Notes under the pieces: model-generated
Databases searched by the model: none
What the model was told of the DNA's origin: nothing
Seen by the model: only the letters and a program-made list of their open reading frames with translations
Made by a program: the position numbers and the translations under genes
Part shown: positions 25,198 through 33,483 of the stretch, one piece after another
Position numbering within the stretch: position 1 is the stretch's first letter
How the letters are laid out: the number at the start of each line of letters is the position of its first letter
Assembly (NCBI RefSeq): GCF_021165955.1
Contig: NZ_CP088952.1
Coordinates: 3,410,001-3,474,000 of the forward strand
Source of the DNA: Massilia endophytica
GTDB taxonomy: Bacteria; Pseudomonadota; Gammaproteobacteria; Burkholderiales; Burkholderiaceae_D
Direction of reading: 5' to 3'
DNA length: 64,000 nt

Positions 25198-26358
25198 TTA
25201 GTTGTTGTCAGGCTTCTTCTGCGAGGCCGGGTTGTGCGGGTCCATATCGGCCGGCACGTCGAGCTTGCTCGGACGGTCCGGATAATGGCCGCCCGGACGG
25301 TAGGCGCGCAGCTGGTAGACATAGGCCAGCACTTCGGCCACGGCCGCGTACAGGCGGGCCGGGATCTCGTCGCCGATGTCCGTATGCTTGTGCAGCGCAC
25401 GGGCCAGGGCAGGCGCTTCGAGGATGGCGACCTTGTGCTCCTTCGCCAGCTCGCGGATCTTGGCCGCCACTTCGTCCGTGCCCTTGGCCACCACCTTCGG
25501 CGCGCCGCGCGAGCCGTCGGCGTATTTCAGCGCGACCGCATAGTGGGTCGGGTTGGTGACCACCACGTCGGCGGTCGGCACGTCGGCCATCATGCGGCGC
25601 TTGGCCATCTCGCGCTGCATCTGGCGGATCTTGCCCTTGATCTGGGGATTGCCGTCCGATTCCTTCGATTCCTGGATCACTTCCTGGCGCGTCATCTTCA
25701 GCTTGTTCGCGTAGTGCCACATCTGGTAAGGCGCGTCGATGGCGGCGATGAAGCCCAGCGAACCCACAAGGAAGAGGAAGCTCATGGCCATCATGTCCAG
25801 CAGGTGCGCAAAGGCCTCGCGCGGCGGCTCGTTGGCCAGGCCGAACATGGCTTCCTTGTTCTTCATGATGACGAGGTAGGCCACGGCGCCCACCACCACG
25901 GTCTTGGCGATGGCTTTCACCAGCTCGACCAGGGAGTTCTTGGAGAACAGGTTGCTGATCCCGTTGATCGGGTTCAGCTTCATGAAATTGGGGGTGAAGG
26001 CCTTGGAGCTGAACAGCCAGCCGCCCACCAGCAGGGGCGAGGCCAGGGCCACGATCATCACGGCCGCGCCCAGCGGCAGGCAGGCGATGAGCACCTGCAC
26101 CAGGTCCATGAGAATACGGTGGATCAGCACGTCGGGATCGAACACCTGCTCGCGGGTGAGCGAGAGGCCGGACACGAGGGTGGAGCTGAGCTGGCGCACC
26201 AGGCCCGAACCGGTCATCCACAGGCCGGCGCCCGCCGCCATCAGCACGGTAAACGTCGCCACTTCCCGGCTTCGGGGAACGTCGCCTTCCTCGCGCGCCT
26301 GTTCAAGGCGCCGGGGTGAGGCTGATTCGGTCTTTTCGGCGTCGCTGTCTTCCGCCAT
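25198..26358 (-). CDS. flhB: Flagellar export-switch protein FlhB
   Basis: 386 residues. Four membrane helices lie in the first 210 residues, followed by the cytoplasmic autocleavage domain with the NPTH site at residues 269-272 (VVTNPTHYAVALKY). Cleavage between N and P, together with FliK, changes substrate specificity. The N-terminus (DAEKTESASPRRLEQAREEG) is the conserved export-apparatus start. It is first in the flhB-flhA-flhF-flhG-fliA-motCD run and is transcribed away from the unknown gene at 26507, with 148 bases between. Confidence 0.97.
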   Translation of the reverse strand: MAEDSDAEKTESASPRRLEQAREEGDVPRSREVATFTVLMAAGAGLWMTGSGLVRQLSSTLVSGLSLTREQVFDPDVLIHRILMDLVQVLIACLPLGAAVMIVALASPLLVGGWLFSSKAFTPNFMKLNPINGISNLFSKNSLVELVKAIAKTVVVGAVAYLVIMKNKEAMFGLANEPPREAFAHLLDMMAMSFLFLVGSLGFIAAIDAPYQMWHYANKLKMTRQEVIQESKESDGNPQIKGKIRQMQREMAKRRMMADVPTADVVVTNPTHYAVALKYADGSRGAPKVVAKGTDEVAAKIRELAKEHKVAILEAPALARALHKHTDIGDEIPARLYAAVAEVLAYVYQLRAYRPGGHYPDRPSKLDVPADMDPHNPASQKKPDNN

Positions 26359-26506
26359 GGGGCACTCCTGTTTCGATAGCTGACATTATTGCCGCGCCAG
26401 CAAATGCGCCATGGGCCGAACAGAGGGCAAAACCCGCGTTAATTGGAGATTTCCATAGAGAAAGTAGGAGGCAAAATCACCCCTGTGGCGTGCTAGTATT
26501 GCGCGA

Positions 26507-27292
26507 ATGCAAACCATCCATCACTCGACGGTCGTGCTGCGGCCCGGCCTCTACATCCTGCGCCACCCGGGCCGCGGCGGCCCCCTGAGCATCGGCCGCG
26601 CGGCAGGCGATCCCGCCCATTGCGGGACCATGGAACAGCTGTCCACCCCCGGCACCCACGGGGCCGTGCTGCGCGGCCCGCAGGACTGCATCGTGCTCCA
26701 GGTGGCAACGGCGCCGGTCGAGCTGCTGGTGAGCGCCTATGGCGCCGAACCGGCCGAGCTGCGGCTGGACGCCATCGACCTGTCCCCGCCCCGCCCCGCA
26801 CTGCAGGTGCCCGCGCAGGGCGTGAGCGTTGTCGGATACGTGGACGGCGCAGGCGAACAGGTGGCGAGCGGCGGCGCCCTGCTCGGCAGCACTGGCGATG
26901 GCGGCCGGCTGGAAGGCCTGCAGCTGCTCTGGCCTGACCGGCCGGAGGACGTGGACCTCGTCTGCCGCATCACAATGGAAGGCAAGGGCCACTCCCCCGT
27001 CGTGCCCAGCGGACGCTTCCTCGGCAGCCGTGGCGAAGGAGGACGTATCGTCGCCCTCTCCATCGGCCTGGCGGGGCCGGGCGCCGCCAATTACCAGCTC
27101 ACGGGCTGGGCCTATTTTTCCGGCGCCTACATGCTGCCGGTGACGAGCGGCGCCGTGCTGAGCGGGCCGACGGGGCTGGAACACCTGACCGGGATCGGCG
27201 TCAATGTGCAGGCCGTACTGCAGGAAGCGAAACCCGCAAAGGCCGCGAAGGCTGCAGCCAAACCGCGCGCCAAGCGCAAAACGAAGCGCTGA
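26507..27292 (+). CDS. Conserved-looking protein of unknown function with basic C-terminal tail
   Basis: 261 residues; the family was not recognised. The protein is Gly/Pro-rich and predicted mostly beta (repeated short stretches such as GVSVVGYVDGAGEQVASGGA and TGDGGRLEGLQLLW), with no signal peptide or membrane helix. The last 25 residues are Lys/Ala/Arg-rich (AKAAAKPRAKRKTKR), resembling a nucleic-acid- or surface-binding tail. Codon composition matches neighbouring genes, which supports coding. No ribosome site precedes ATG 26507; instead a TAGTAT hexamer lies at 26494-26499, eight bases before it. The glycosyltransferase gene follows after nine bases, so a joint transcript is likely. Confidence 0.75.
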   Translation: MQTIHHSTVVLRPGLYILRHPGRGGPLSIGRAAGDPAHCGTMEQLSTPGTHGAVLRGPQDCIVLQVATAPVELLVSAYGAEPAELRLDAIDLSPPRPALQVPAQGVSVVGYVDGAGEQVASGGALLGSTGDGGRLEGLQLLWPDRPEDVDLVCRITMEGKGHSPVVPSGRFLGSRGEGGRIVALSIGLAGPGAANYQLTGWAYFSGAYMLPVTSGAVLSGPTGLEHLTGIGVNVQAVLQEAKPAKAAKAAAKPRAKRKTKR

Positions 27293-27301
27293 CGCGGCAA
27301 G

Positions 27302-28504
27302 ATGAACATCCTGTTCATCCACCAGAATTTTCCGGCCCAGTTCGTGCACCTGTCGGCTGCGCTGGCGGCGGAGCGGGGGAACCGCGTTGTGGCCCTGGCC
27401 TTCAACGACAACCCGGCGCCGCCCGGTGTCGAGGTGCAGCGCTACCGCCTGCTGCGCGAACGCGCGCCGCAGACCCATGCCCTGCTGGCGGAAAACGAAC
27501 AGGACGTGCTGCGCGCCGAGGCCTGCGCTTCGGCGGCCATGCAGCTCAAAGCCTCGGGTTTCGAGCCGGATGTCATCTACGCGCATCCCGGCTGGGGTGA
27601 AGCCCTCTTCATCAAGGATGTGTTCCCGGCGGCGAAGCTGCTGGTCTATTGCGAATACTATTATTCGGCCGATGCGCCGGACGTGGACTTCGATCCCGAG
27701 GCTCCGCGCATGAGCTTCGCGCTGCGCGCCAGCACCCGCATGCGCAATGCCCTCCAGCTGCTCACGCTCGATGCGGCGGACGCAGGCATCGCTCCCACGC
27801 ACTGGCAGCGCGCGTCCTTTCCCGCAGCCTACCAGCCGAAGATCAGCGTGATCCACGACGGAATCGACCTCGCCGCGCTGCAGCCCCAGCCGCATGCCCG
27901 GCTGGACATCCAGCAGCCCGGCGGCGGCGCCATCCGGCTTGGCGCCGGCGATGAGGTGCTGAGCTACGTCGCCCGCAGCCTGGAACCCCTGCGCGGCTTC
28001 CCCGTGTTTATGCGCGCCCTGCCCGCCCTGCAGCGCCAGCGCCCCAGGGCCCAGACCGTGATTGCGGGGCTCGACCAGCAGATCTACAGCTATCGCCATC
28101 CCAGCGGGCGCAGCTGGCGCGAACAGATGCTGGCCGAGCTGGATGGAAAGCTCGACCTGAGCCGCATCCATTTCGTAGGACACATTCCGCGCGCCAGCTA
28201 CCTCGGCCTGCTGAACGTGGCGAAGGCGCACTGCTACCTGACCACGCCCTTCCTGCTCTCCTGGTCCTTCCTGGAAGCGGCGGCCAGCGGCATGCCGGTG
28301 ATCGCCTCCGATACCCCGCCGGTACGCGAGTTCGCGGCCGCATTGCAGCCGCAGCTGCTGCCCTTCCACGATCACGGCGCGCTGGGCGAGGCTCTGGCGC
28401 GCGCCCTGGCTGCGCCGCGTGCGCCGCGTTTGGTGCGCCAGGCGCCGGAAATCGAACTGCAGGCCTGCCTCGCGCGCCAGAAGGCGCTGATCGGATCCTT
28501 ATGA
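27302..28504 (+). CDS. Glycosyltransferase, family 4 type
   Basis: 400 residues with a two-domain GT-B layout. The N-terminal domain begins MNILFIHQNFPAQFVHLSAAL and contains HPGWGEALFIKDVFP, as in the Glyco_trans_4_3 group. The C-terminal donor-binding domain contains VIHDGIDL, the basic segment around SYVARSLEPLRGF, HFVGHIPRASYLGLLNVAKA and the EAAASGMPVIASDTPPVREF motif with the catalytic-region glutamate. The sugar donor and acceptor cannot be told from the sequence. It is nine bases after the unknown gene at 26507 and convergent with the rsuA-like gene. Confidence 0.88.
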   Translation: MNILFIHQNFPAQFVHLSAALAAERGNRVVALAFNDNPAPPGVEVQRYRLLRERAPQTHALLAENEQDVLRAEACASAAMQLKASGFEPDVIYAHPGWGEALFIKDVFPAAKLLVYCEYYYSADAPDVDFDPEAPRMSFALRASTRMRNALQLLTLDAADAGIAPTHWQRASFPAAYQPKISVIHDGIDLAALQPQPHARLDIQQPGGGAIRLGAGDEVLSYVARSLEPLRGFPVFMRALPALQRQRPRAQTVIAGLDQQIYSYRHPSGRSWREQMLAELDGKLDLSRIHFVGHIPRASYLGLLNVAKAHCYLTTPFLLSWSFLEAAASGMPVIASDTPPVREFAAALQPQLLPFHDHGALGEALARALAAPRAPRLVRQAPEIELQACLARQKALIGSL

Positions 28505-28508
28505 CACC

Positions 28509-29225
28509 TCAGGCCGGAGCCAGCATGGCCAGCTGTTCCTCGTTGAGATAGCACCACTCGCCCTCCTTCAGGCCGAGCGCGTCGAGCCCCAGGCGTCCGA
28601 TGGCCGAGCGGTGCAGCGCGGCGCAATGGTTCCCCGCCGCGGCCAGCATGCGTTTGACCTGATGGTATTTGCCCTGCTCCAGCACGATCTCCAGCTGGTG
28701 TTCGCCCTTCTTCTCGCAGACCAGCGCCGCCAGCGGCCCAGGTTCATCGTGCAGCTGGACGCCGCCGAGCAGCTGCTGCACCAGGGCATCCGTCACCGGC
28801 TCCTGGGTGGTGGCCTGGTAGACCTTCGGCACATGGCGCTTGGGCGAGGATTGGGCGTGGATGAAGGGGCCGTCGTCCGACATCAGCAACAGGCCCGTGG
28901 TGTCATGGTCGAGGCGGCCCACCGGCTGCACGTCGCGCCAGGTAAACTGCTCGGGCAGCAGTTCGAGCACGCCCGGGTGATGGCTCGGCTTGCGCGAACA
29001 TTCGTAGTTGGCGGGCTTGTACAAGGCCAGATAGACGTGCTCGCGGTAGACCCAGCGCTCGTCGAACACTTCGAGCACGAGGCCCTCGGTTTCGATCTGG
29101 GTCTTGTAGCTGCTCTGCAGTTCGCCGTTGGCGATCACGTCGCCGTCCTCGATGAGGGCGCGGCAGTATTTGCGGGTGCCGAATCCCTGCGATTGCAGGA
29201 TGCGGTCTAGTGTCTGTTTGCTCAT
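28509..29225 (-). CDS. rsuA: RsuA-family 16S rRNA pseudouridine synthase
   Basis: 238 residues. An N-terminal S4 RNA-binding domain (residues 1-50, LDRILQSQGFGTRKYCRALI) is followed by the catalytic domain with GRLDHDTTGLLL, aspartate D106 being the predicted nucleophile, then the family motif EGKYHQVKRMLAA (as QGKYHQVKRMLAAAGN). RsuA modifies U516 of 16S rRNA. RluE/RluF-type relatives cannot be fully excluded, but the S4 domain and length fit RsuA. The start faces the FNR-type regulatory region at 29296. Confidence 0.88.
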   Translation of the reverse strand: MSKQTLDRILQSQGFGTRKYCRALIEDGDVIANGELQSSYKTQIETEGLVLEVFDERWVYREHVYLALYKPANYECSRKPSHHPGVLELLPEQFTWRDVQPVGRLDHDTTGLLLMSDDGPFIHAQSSPKRHVPKVYQATTQEPVTDALVQQLLGGVQLHDEPGPLAALVCEKKGEHQLEIVLEQGKYHQVKRMLAAAGNHCAALHRSAIGRLGLDALGLKEGEWCYLNEEQLAMLAPA

Positions 29226-29295
29226 GACAGAATTTTACCGGAATGGCGCCATGCGCCAGGCGATTGCGTTGGGTGAAAGTGGTATGACATCGCGA

Positions 29296-29337
29296 TTGAC
29301 GCAGATCAATGGCCTGACCAATTCGTATTGCTACACT
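29296..29337 (+). promoter_or_regulatory. FNR/Anr-type site and -10 box in class II promoter geometry
   Basis: TTGAC-GCAG-ATCAA at 29296-29309 differs from the FNR consensus TTGAT-N4-ATCAA at one base. A -10-like TACACT lies at 29332-29337. Transcription would then begin near 29344, which is 41-42 bases from the centre of the box, the spacing of FNR class II promoters. The site lies between rsuA and the small gene at 29405 and points to the latter. Confidence 0.6.
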
Positions 29338-29404
29338 GAAAGCATGGTAGGAATCTGCTGAACGTTCCTATCGGAAAATTGGTGACCAACAACACGGAGA
29401 GAGC

Positions 29405-29701
29405 ATGAAACTGACTGTCGACCGGGCGTCGCTCGCCCGTCATACCGCGGCGCGCCACACGGCGGCGCTGGCGGTGGCCCGCTGGCGTTTGCCTGAGGAA
29501 GCGGAGGATGCCTTGCACCAGCCCATGCCGCAGGCGCGCTGGCTGGAACTGACGCAGGAACGTTTTCTGGCCTGGCTGCGCCACGGGGGCTTCGCCCAAA
29601 GTGGCGGCAGCGCGCAATCGTTTGCTGAGGAAGAAACGAAAACAGCGGCACGAGGCCGCCGTTTTCCAGTCCCGTCACAGGACTCTTACGAGGAATTGTA
29701 A
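29405..29701 (+). CDS. Small unknown protein in an FNR-type transcription unit
   Basis: 98 residues; not recognised. ATG 29405 has GGAGAG five to eight bases upstream, and the first 70 codons have the GC-rich third positions of the neighbourhood. The protein is Arg/Ala-rich and likely helical (LARHTAARHTAALAVARWRL, LELTQERFLAWLRHGG), with no signal or membrane segment. A strong terminator-like hairpin (29639-29665) lies inside the last quarter of the frame, which is unusual. Either the real message is short and the tail is not translated, or this is a regulatory RNA with a fortuitous frame. Overlapping frames on the other strand look poorer. Confidence 0.5.
   Translation: MKLTVDRASLARHTAARHTAALAVARWRLPEEAEDALHQPMPQARWLELTQERFLAWLRHGGFAQSGGSAQSFAEEETKTAARGRRFPVPSQDSYEEL
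29639..29665. terminator. Terminator-like hairpin inside the 3' part of the small gene
   Basis: AAAAC-a-GCGGC, loop ACGAG, GCCGC-c-GTTTT: an 11-base stem with one mismatch, ending in a T run on the + strand and equally in T's on the - strand. A transcript starting near 29344 would end near 29665, giving a unit of about 320 bases. Confidence 0.55.
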
Positions 29702-29848
29702 TTCTCTCTTTTTCGCATCCGTGATGCGCTCGGAGTAGTTCACCCAAGTTGGTGCAGATAACTGAGCGATGCTTGATTTGCCCTCCCTTGTTCCGAACTA
29801 CATGACCACTATAGGTCACAAGCCCGGATATGCAAGGGCGATTTGGGC

Positions 29849-30856
29849 CTAGCGCAGCGCGGGTTTCGCGGCCTCCACCGTGGCCTTCATGGCGCCCGCT
29901 CCCACCGAGGCGCCAAATTTCTTCAGCACACGTTCCGGCAGGCCTTCGTGCTGGGTATAGTCGATCACGTCCTCGGCTTTCACGATATCGCGCGCCACGC
30001 TGTCCACGCTGCCCAGGCCGTCCGCCAGGCCCATGTCGATGGCGCGCGCGCCGGTCCAGTACAGGCCGGAGAAGGTCTCGTCCGTTTCCTTCAGCCGCTT
30101 GCCCCGTCCCGAGCGCACCACCTCGATGAACTGCTGGTGGATTTCGTTCAGCATCTGCTGGGCATGCGCCTTGTCCTTGTCGGACTGCGGGCTGAACGGG
30201 TCCATGAAGCTCTTGTGGGCGCCGGCGGTCAGCAGGCGGCGCTCGACGCCCAGCTTTTCCATGGTGCCGGTAAAGCCGAAGCCCTCCATCAGCACGCCGA
30301 TCGAGCCGATCACGCTGGCCTTGTTGACGTAGATGCTGTCCGCCGCCGAGGCGATGTAATAGCCGCCCGAGGCGCAGATCTCGTCCACCACCGCATACAG
30401 TGGCTTGTCGGGATAGCCCTTGCGCAGGCGGCGGACCTCGTCGACGATCATGCCCGCCTGCACGGGGCTGCCGCCGGGGCTGTTGATATGCAGCACGATG
30501 GCGACCGAGCCGCTGTCGGCAAAGGCCTTGTTCAGGGCCGGAATGACGACGGCCGCCGAGCCGCTGCCCTCGCTCTCGATATTGCCTTCGATCTCGATCA
30601 GGGCCGTGTGCCGCCCCACTTCCGCATCCCCGCTGAGGATGCTGAAGTTGAAGTAGTTGGCGACCGCCAGGAAGATCACCACGAGGATGAAGACCTTGAA
30701 GAAGATGCTCCAGCGGCGGTTGGCGCGCTGCTCCTTGATGGTGGCAAACACCAGCTTTTCCAGCACCTCGCGCTCCCAGTTGATGGGCGGCTGCACTGGC
30801 GGCGGCACGGGGGCCGGAGCGGGGGCTGGCGGGATGTGGCTGTTCTCTTCACTCAT
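29849..30856 (-). CDS. sppA: Signal peptide peptidase SppA-type, S49 family serine protease
   Basis: 335 residues from ATG 30856. A Pro-rich cytoplasmic N-terminus, one membrane helix at about residues 49-68, and a single S49 domain with the nucleophile S163 in CASGGYYIAS and the likely general-base lysine K215 in GAHKSF. The short one-domain form is typical of betaproteobacteria. It degrades cleaved signal peptides in the membrane. The frame is open 51 codons further upstream, but that region is the Rieske gene in another frame. It overlaps the Rieske stop by eight bases. Confidence 0.92.
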   Translation of the reverse strand: MSEENSHIPPAPAPAPVPPPVQPPINWEREVLEKLVFATIKEQRANRRWSIFFKVFILVVIFLAVANYFNFSILSGDAEVGRHTALIEIEGNIESEGSGSAAVVIPALNKAFADSGSVAIVLHINSPGGSPVQAGMIVDEVRRLRKGYPDKPLYAVVDEICASGGYYIASAADSIYVNKASVIGSIGVLMEGFGFTGTMEKLGVERRLLTAGAHKSFMDPFSPQSDKDKAHAQQMLNEIHQQFIEVVRSGRGKRLKETDETFSGLYWTGARAIDMGLADGLGSVDSVARDIVKAEDVIDYTQHEGLPERVLKKFGASVGAGAMKATVEAAKPALR

Positions 30857-31235
30857 GATTGTCTTCTTTCGGTGGGCACGGCCGCACATAGTCGTCCGGA
30901 TGCCAGTAAATCTGCCCGTCCCGCTCGCTGATTGCGATCGGACGCAGCCTTCCGCCGCGGCAGGGACCGCCAACGCAATGCCCGCTCTCCGGCATGTAGA
31001 TGGCGCCATGGGTGGCGCACATGATGTACAGGCCGCTCGATTCGAAGAACTCGCCCTGCATCCAGTCCAGCTCGACGGGAACGTGCGCGCAGCGGTTCAG
31101 GTAGGCGTAGGCGCGCCCGCCATGGCGCACGACAAAGCCCGTCTCCGCGTCGCCGCCCGCCAGGACGGGGAAGCGGATGCCCTTCCCGCCGTCGACGACG
31201 TCGGCGGCCGCGCAGATCAGGATGCCTTCGCTCAT
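30849..31235 (-). CDS. Rieske [2Fe-2S] domain protein
   Basis: 128 residues from ATG 31235, which overlaps the stop of the HAD gene as ATGA. The cluster ligands are visible: C49 and H51 in NRCAHVP, and C73 and H76 in IMCATHGAIY, in the CxH-(21)-CxxH spacing of Rieske ferredoxins. There is no membrane segment, so it is a soluble electron carrier or a small oxygenase-type ferredoxin. It is coupled on both sides (HAD phosphatase before, sppA after), a common betaproteobacterial arrangement. Its redox partner is unknown. Confidence 0.88.
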   Translation of the reverse strand: MSEGILICAAADVVDGGKGIRFPVLAGGDAETGFVVRHGGRAYAYLNRCAHVPVELDWMQGEFFESSGLYIMCATHGAIYMPESGHCVGGPCRGGRLRPIAISERDGQIYWHPDDYVRPCPPKEDNHE

Positions 31236-31894
31236 CAGGCGTTCTCGTTCAGCCACTGCTGCAGTTCCGGCACCGAACGGGCCGAGAACAGGGGGCCGCA
31301 GGCGGCCAGCTGGCTCACCGGGTGCGCGCCGTATTCGACGGCGATGCCCGACGATCCCGCATTTTGCGCCATCATGAGGTCATGCGTGGTGTCGCCGATC
31401 ATGACGGTGCGCTTCAGGTCCTGGCCCAGCTCGCGCGTCAGCTCCTGCAGCATGGCCGGGTGGGGCTTGGAGAAGGTCTCGTCCGCGCAGCGGGTGGCGT
31501 GGAAGGTGGACAGCAGCTTGGCCGCATTCAGGGCCCGGTTCAGGCCGACCCGGCTCTTGCCGGTGGCGACGGCAAGGAAATAGCCCTGCTGGCTCAGCTC
31601 GTCCAGCAACTCCGGCACGCCGTCGAACAGGGTCAGCTCATGGTCCTTGCTCAGGTAGTGGTAGCGGTAGCGCTCCAGCATCCGGCCCAGCATTTTCTGG
31701 TCGAGGCCGGGCATCACCGTCGCCATCGCCTCCGTGAGGCCGAGGCCGATAACGTGGGCGGCGGCCTCGCGGCTCGGAATGGGCAGCCCGAGGTCCTTGG
31801 CCGCGGCCTGGATCGACTTCACGATGGTGGCGGTGCTGTCCATCAGCGTGCCGTCCCAGTCGAAGACGATCAGATCAAATTGCTTTCTTGGCAT
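31235..31894 (-). CDS. HAD-superfamily phosphatase, phosphoglycolate phosphatase-like
   Basis: 219 residues from ATG 31894 (MPRKQFDLIVFDWDGTLMDS), with the DxD nucleophile pair in FDWDGTL, motif II around LAVATGKSR, and motif III/IV with KPHPAML and MIGDTTHDLMMAQNAG. Fold and size match Gph-type subfamily IA phosphatases with a helical cap. Substrate could be phosphoglycolate or another small phosphate ester. It lies 14 bases after rluC and overlaps the Rieske start, so the four - strand genes rluC to sppA form one unit. Confidence 0.88.
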   Translation of the reverse strand: MPRKQFDLIVFDWDGTLMDSTATIVKSIQAAAKDLGLPIPSREAAAHVIGLGLTEAMATVMPGLDQKMLGRMLERYRYHYLSKDHELTLFDGVPELLDELSQQGYFLAVATGKSRVGLNRALNAAKLLSTFHATRCADETFSKPHPAMLQELTRELGQDLKRTVMIGDTTHDLMMAQNAGSSGIAVEYGAHPVSQLAACGPLFSARSVPELQQWLNENA

Positions 31895-31908
31895 GTATTG
31901 TCGTTTAC

Positions 31909-32928
31909 TTAATCCAGCGGTTTGCCCAAGCTTACCAAGAATTTTTCGCATTCGGGGGCGAGCGGCGCCTTGAGGGTCATTTTTTTGCCGCTTTCCGGAT
32001 GGGTGAAGGTGATCTGGTGGGCGTGCAGGAACATGCGCTTGAGGGCCCCGCGCGTCGCATTGGCCTTCTGCAGCGCCTTGTTCAGGGCGAAATCGCCGTA
32101 TTTGTCGTCACCTGCGATGGGAAAGCCCGACGATGCCAGATGAACGCGGATCTGGTGCGTGCGGCCCGTTTTCAGCTCGGCTTCCAGCAGGGCAAAGCCG
32201 GGATATTTATGCAGCAGCGTGAACACCGTATGCGCGGGCTGGCCGTCGGCCTGCACCACCACGCGGCGCTCGCCGTCCGGCGTCGAGTACTTAAACAGGG
32301 GCAACTTCACGTGCTGGCGCTTGTTCTTCCAGTCCCCCACGGCCAGGGCGTAGTAGCGCTTGTCCGTCTCACCGTCGCGCATCTGGTCGTGCAGATGAGT
32401 AAGCGCCGACCTCTTCTTGGCCAGGAGCAATAGTCCGCTCGTTTCCCGGTCCAGGCGGTGCACCAGTTCCAGGAACTTGGCGTCCGGCCGCGAGGCGCGC
32501 AGCTGCTCGATGACACCGAAGGAGACGCCCGAGCCGCCATGCACAGCCACGCCGGCCGGCTTGTCCACCACCAGCAGGTGGGCATCTTCGAAAATGACGG
32601 GAAATTCGGCGGCCGGGACGGCATTTTCGGCCTTCTCCGCGATACGGATGGGCGGAATGCGCACTTGGTCGCCCTCCTGCAGCCGGTACAACTGGTCGAT
32701 GCGGCCCTTGTTGACCCGCACTTCGCCCGAGCGCAGGATACGGTAGATGTGGCTTTTTGGTACGCCTTTGCAAACACGCAACAGGTAGTTATCTATCCGT
32801 TGACCGGCCTCTTCTTCGCCAATTGTCACGAATTGCGCCTGCGGCAGGACCTTTGTTGGAGAAGTTGCAACAGCCGCTTGCGCAGGCTTTTGCCTTGCCT
32901 TCCCAGAAATTCCCTCTAAGTCCTTCAT
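31909..32928 (-). CDS. rluC: 23S rRNA pseudouridine synthase, RluC type
   Basis: 339 residues from ATG 32928 (MKDLEGISGKARQK). An S4 domain at about residues 42-90 (GQRIDNYLLRVCKGVPKSHI) is followed by the catalytic domain with HRLDRETSGLLLL, nucleophile D160, and the motif around GRTHQIRVHLA. The longer frame to 33024 is not supported by the family. RluC modifies U955, U2504 and U2580 in E. coli 23S rRNA; RluD-like activity is less likely. It is divergent from rne, the usual arrangement. An AT-rich TATATT lies only four bases before the ATG. Confidence 0.9.
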   Translation of the reverse strand: MKDLEGISGKARQKPAQAAVATSPTKVLPQAQFVTIGEEEAGQRIDNYLLRVCKGVPKSHIYRILRSGEVRVNKGRIDQLYRLQEGDQVRIPPIRIAEKAENAVPAAEFPVIFEDAHLLVVDKPAGVAVHGGSGVSFGVIEQLRASRPDAKFLELVHRLDRETSGLLLLAKKRSALTHLHDQMRDGETDKRYYALAVGDWKNKRQHVKLPLFKYSTPDGERRVVVQADGQPAHTVFTLLHKYPGFALLEAELKTGRTHQIRVHLASSGFPIAGDDKYGDFALNKALQKANATRGALKRMFLHAHQITFTHPESGKKMTLKAPLAPECEKFLVSLGKPLD

Positions 32929-33483
32929 TTTGAATATATAATCGTCTCGCGGCGGTTTGGCTGCTGCACGTGTAAGAAAGAAAAGTACAATTTTACACAG
33001 GGGCGTCACCACTGGCCTCGCCATTTTGCAAATTCAGTGGAAATAAATGTATGCGCACATTTCGGCGCAGGCCAGGGTGGCAACCACTGTTGTGATCGGG
33101 TCGGGCGACGGAATGCCGGAATTAGACTGGCTGGATATTAAGGATAAGTCCGGCGAGCAAGCACTACAGTCGTTGCTCGCCGGTTGATGGAACTGATAAC
33201 GCTTGCCGTTTCGCCAGGCACCATACAAGATGCCCTGGCTCGACGCTTCGCGCACGCCTGCATTCTCCGCCCCGTCAGAACGGGATGTCCGGATGAGTTG
33301 CCAGCAGTGCGACACTCGGCAAAACGATCGGCTCCATGCGCCCTTTGCGGCAGCAGCGCCCGTGCGCGCTGTCGCATGACAAGGCATTTCCCCGCAGCCT
33401 CCTTAATTCTCGCGTGTATCCCTATGGTAGCCCTTCCCCGGAAGGGCATTGCTTGGCCTATGGGCCCGCGGAGTTAATAAAAA
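32929..33483. other. Leader region between rluC and rne
   Basis: A 555-base divergent intergenic region. On the + strand it is largely covered by two overlapping small frames, 33047-33187 (46 codons plus stop) and 33187-33477 (96 codons plus stop), joined as TGATG, the second ending six bases before the rne ATG. Neither has a convincing ribosome site and their compositions are mediocre. RNase E mRNA in enterics has a long autoregulatory leader, and this length is compatible with that. No confident promoter was identified. Confidence 0.5.
33430..33447 (+). other. GC-rich hairpin in the rne leader
   Basis: GCCCTTC, loop CCCG, GAAGGGC: a perfect seven-base stem with a tetraloop, 37 bases before the rne start codon. 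Placement in the leader fits a possible RNase E feedback element, but no function is shown by sequence alone. Confidence 0.5.

Noticed and set aside
29331..29819. 162-codon frame on the - strand over the FNR-type unit
   Set aside because: It needs a GTG start without ribosome site, its product has no family features, and it runs against the direction implied by the FNR box and -10.
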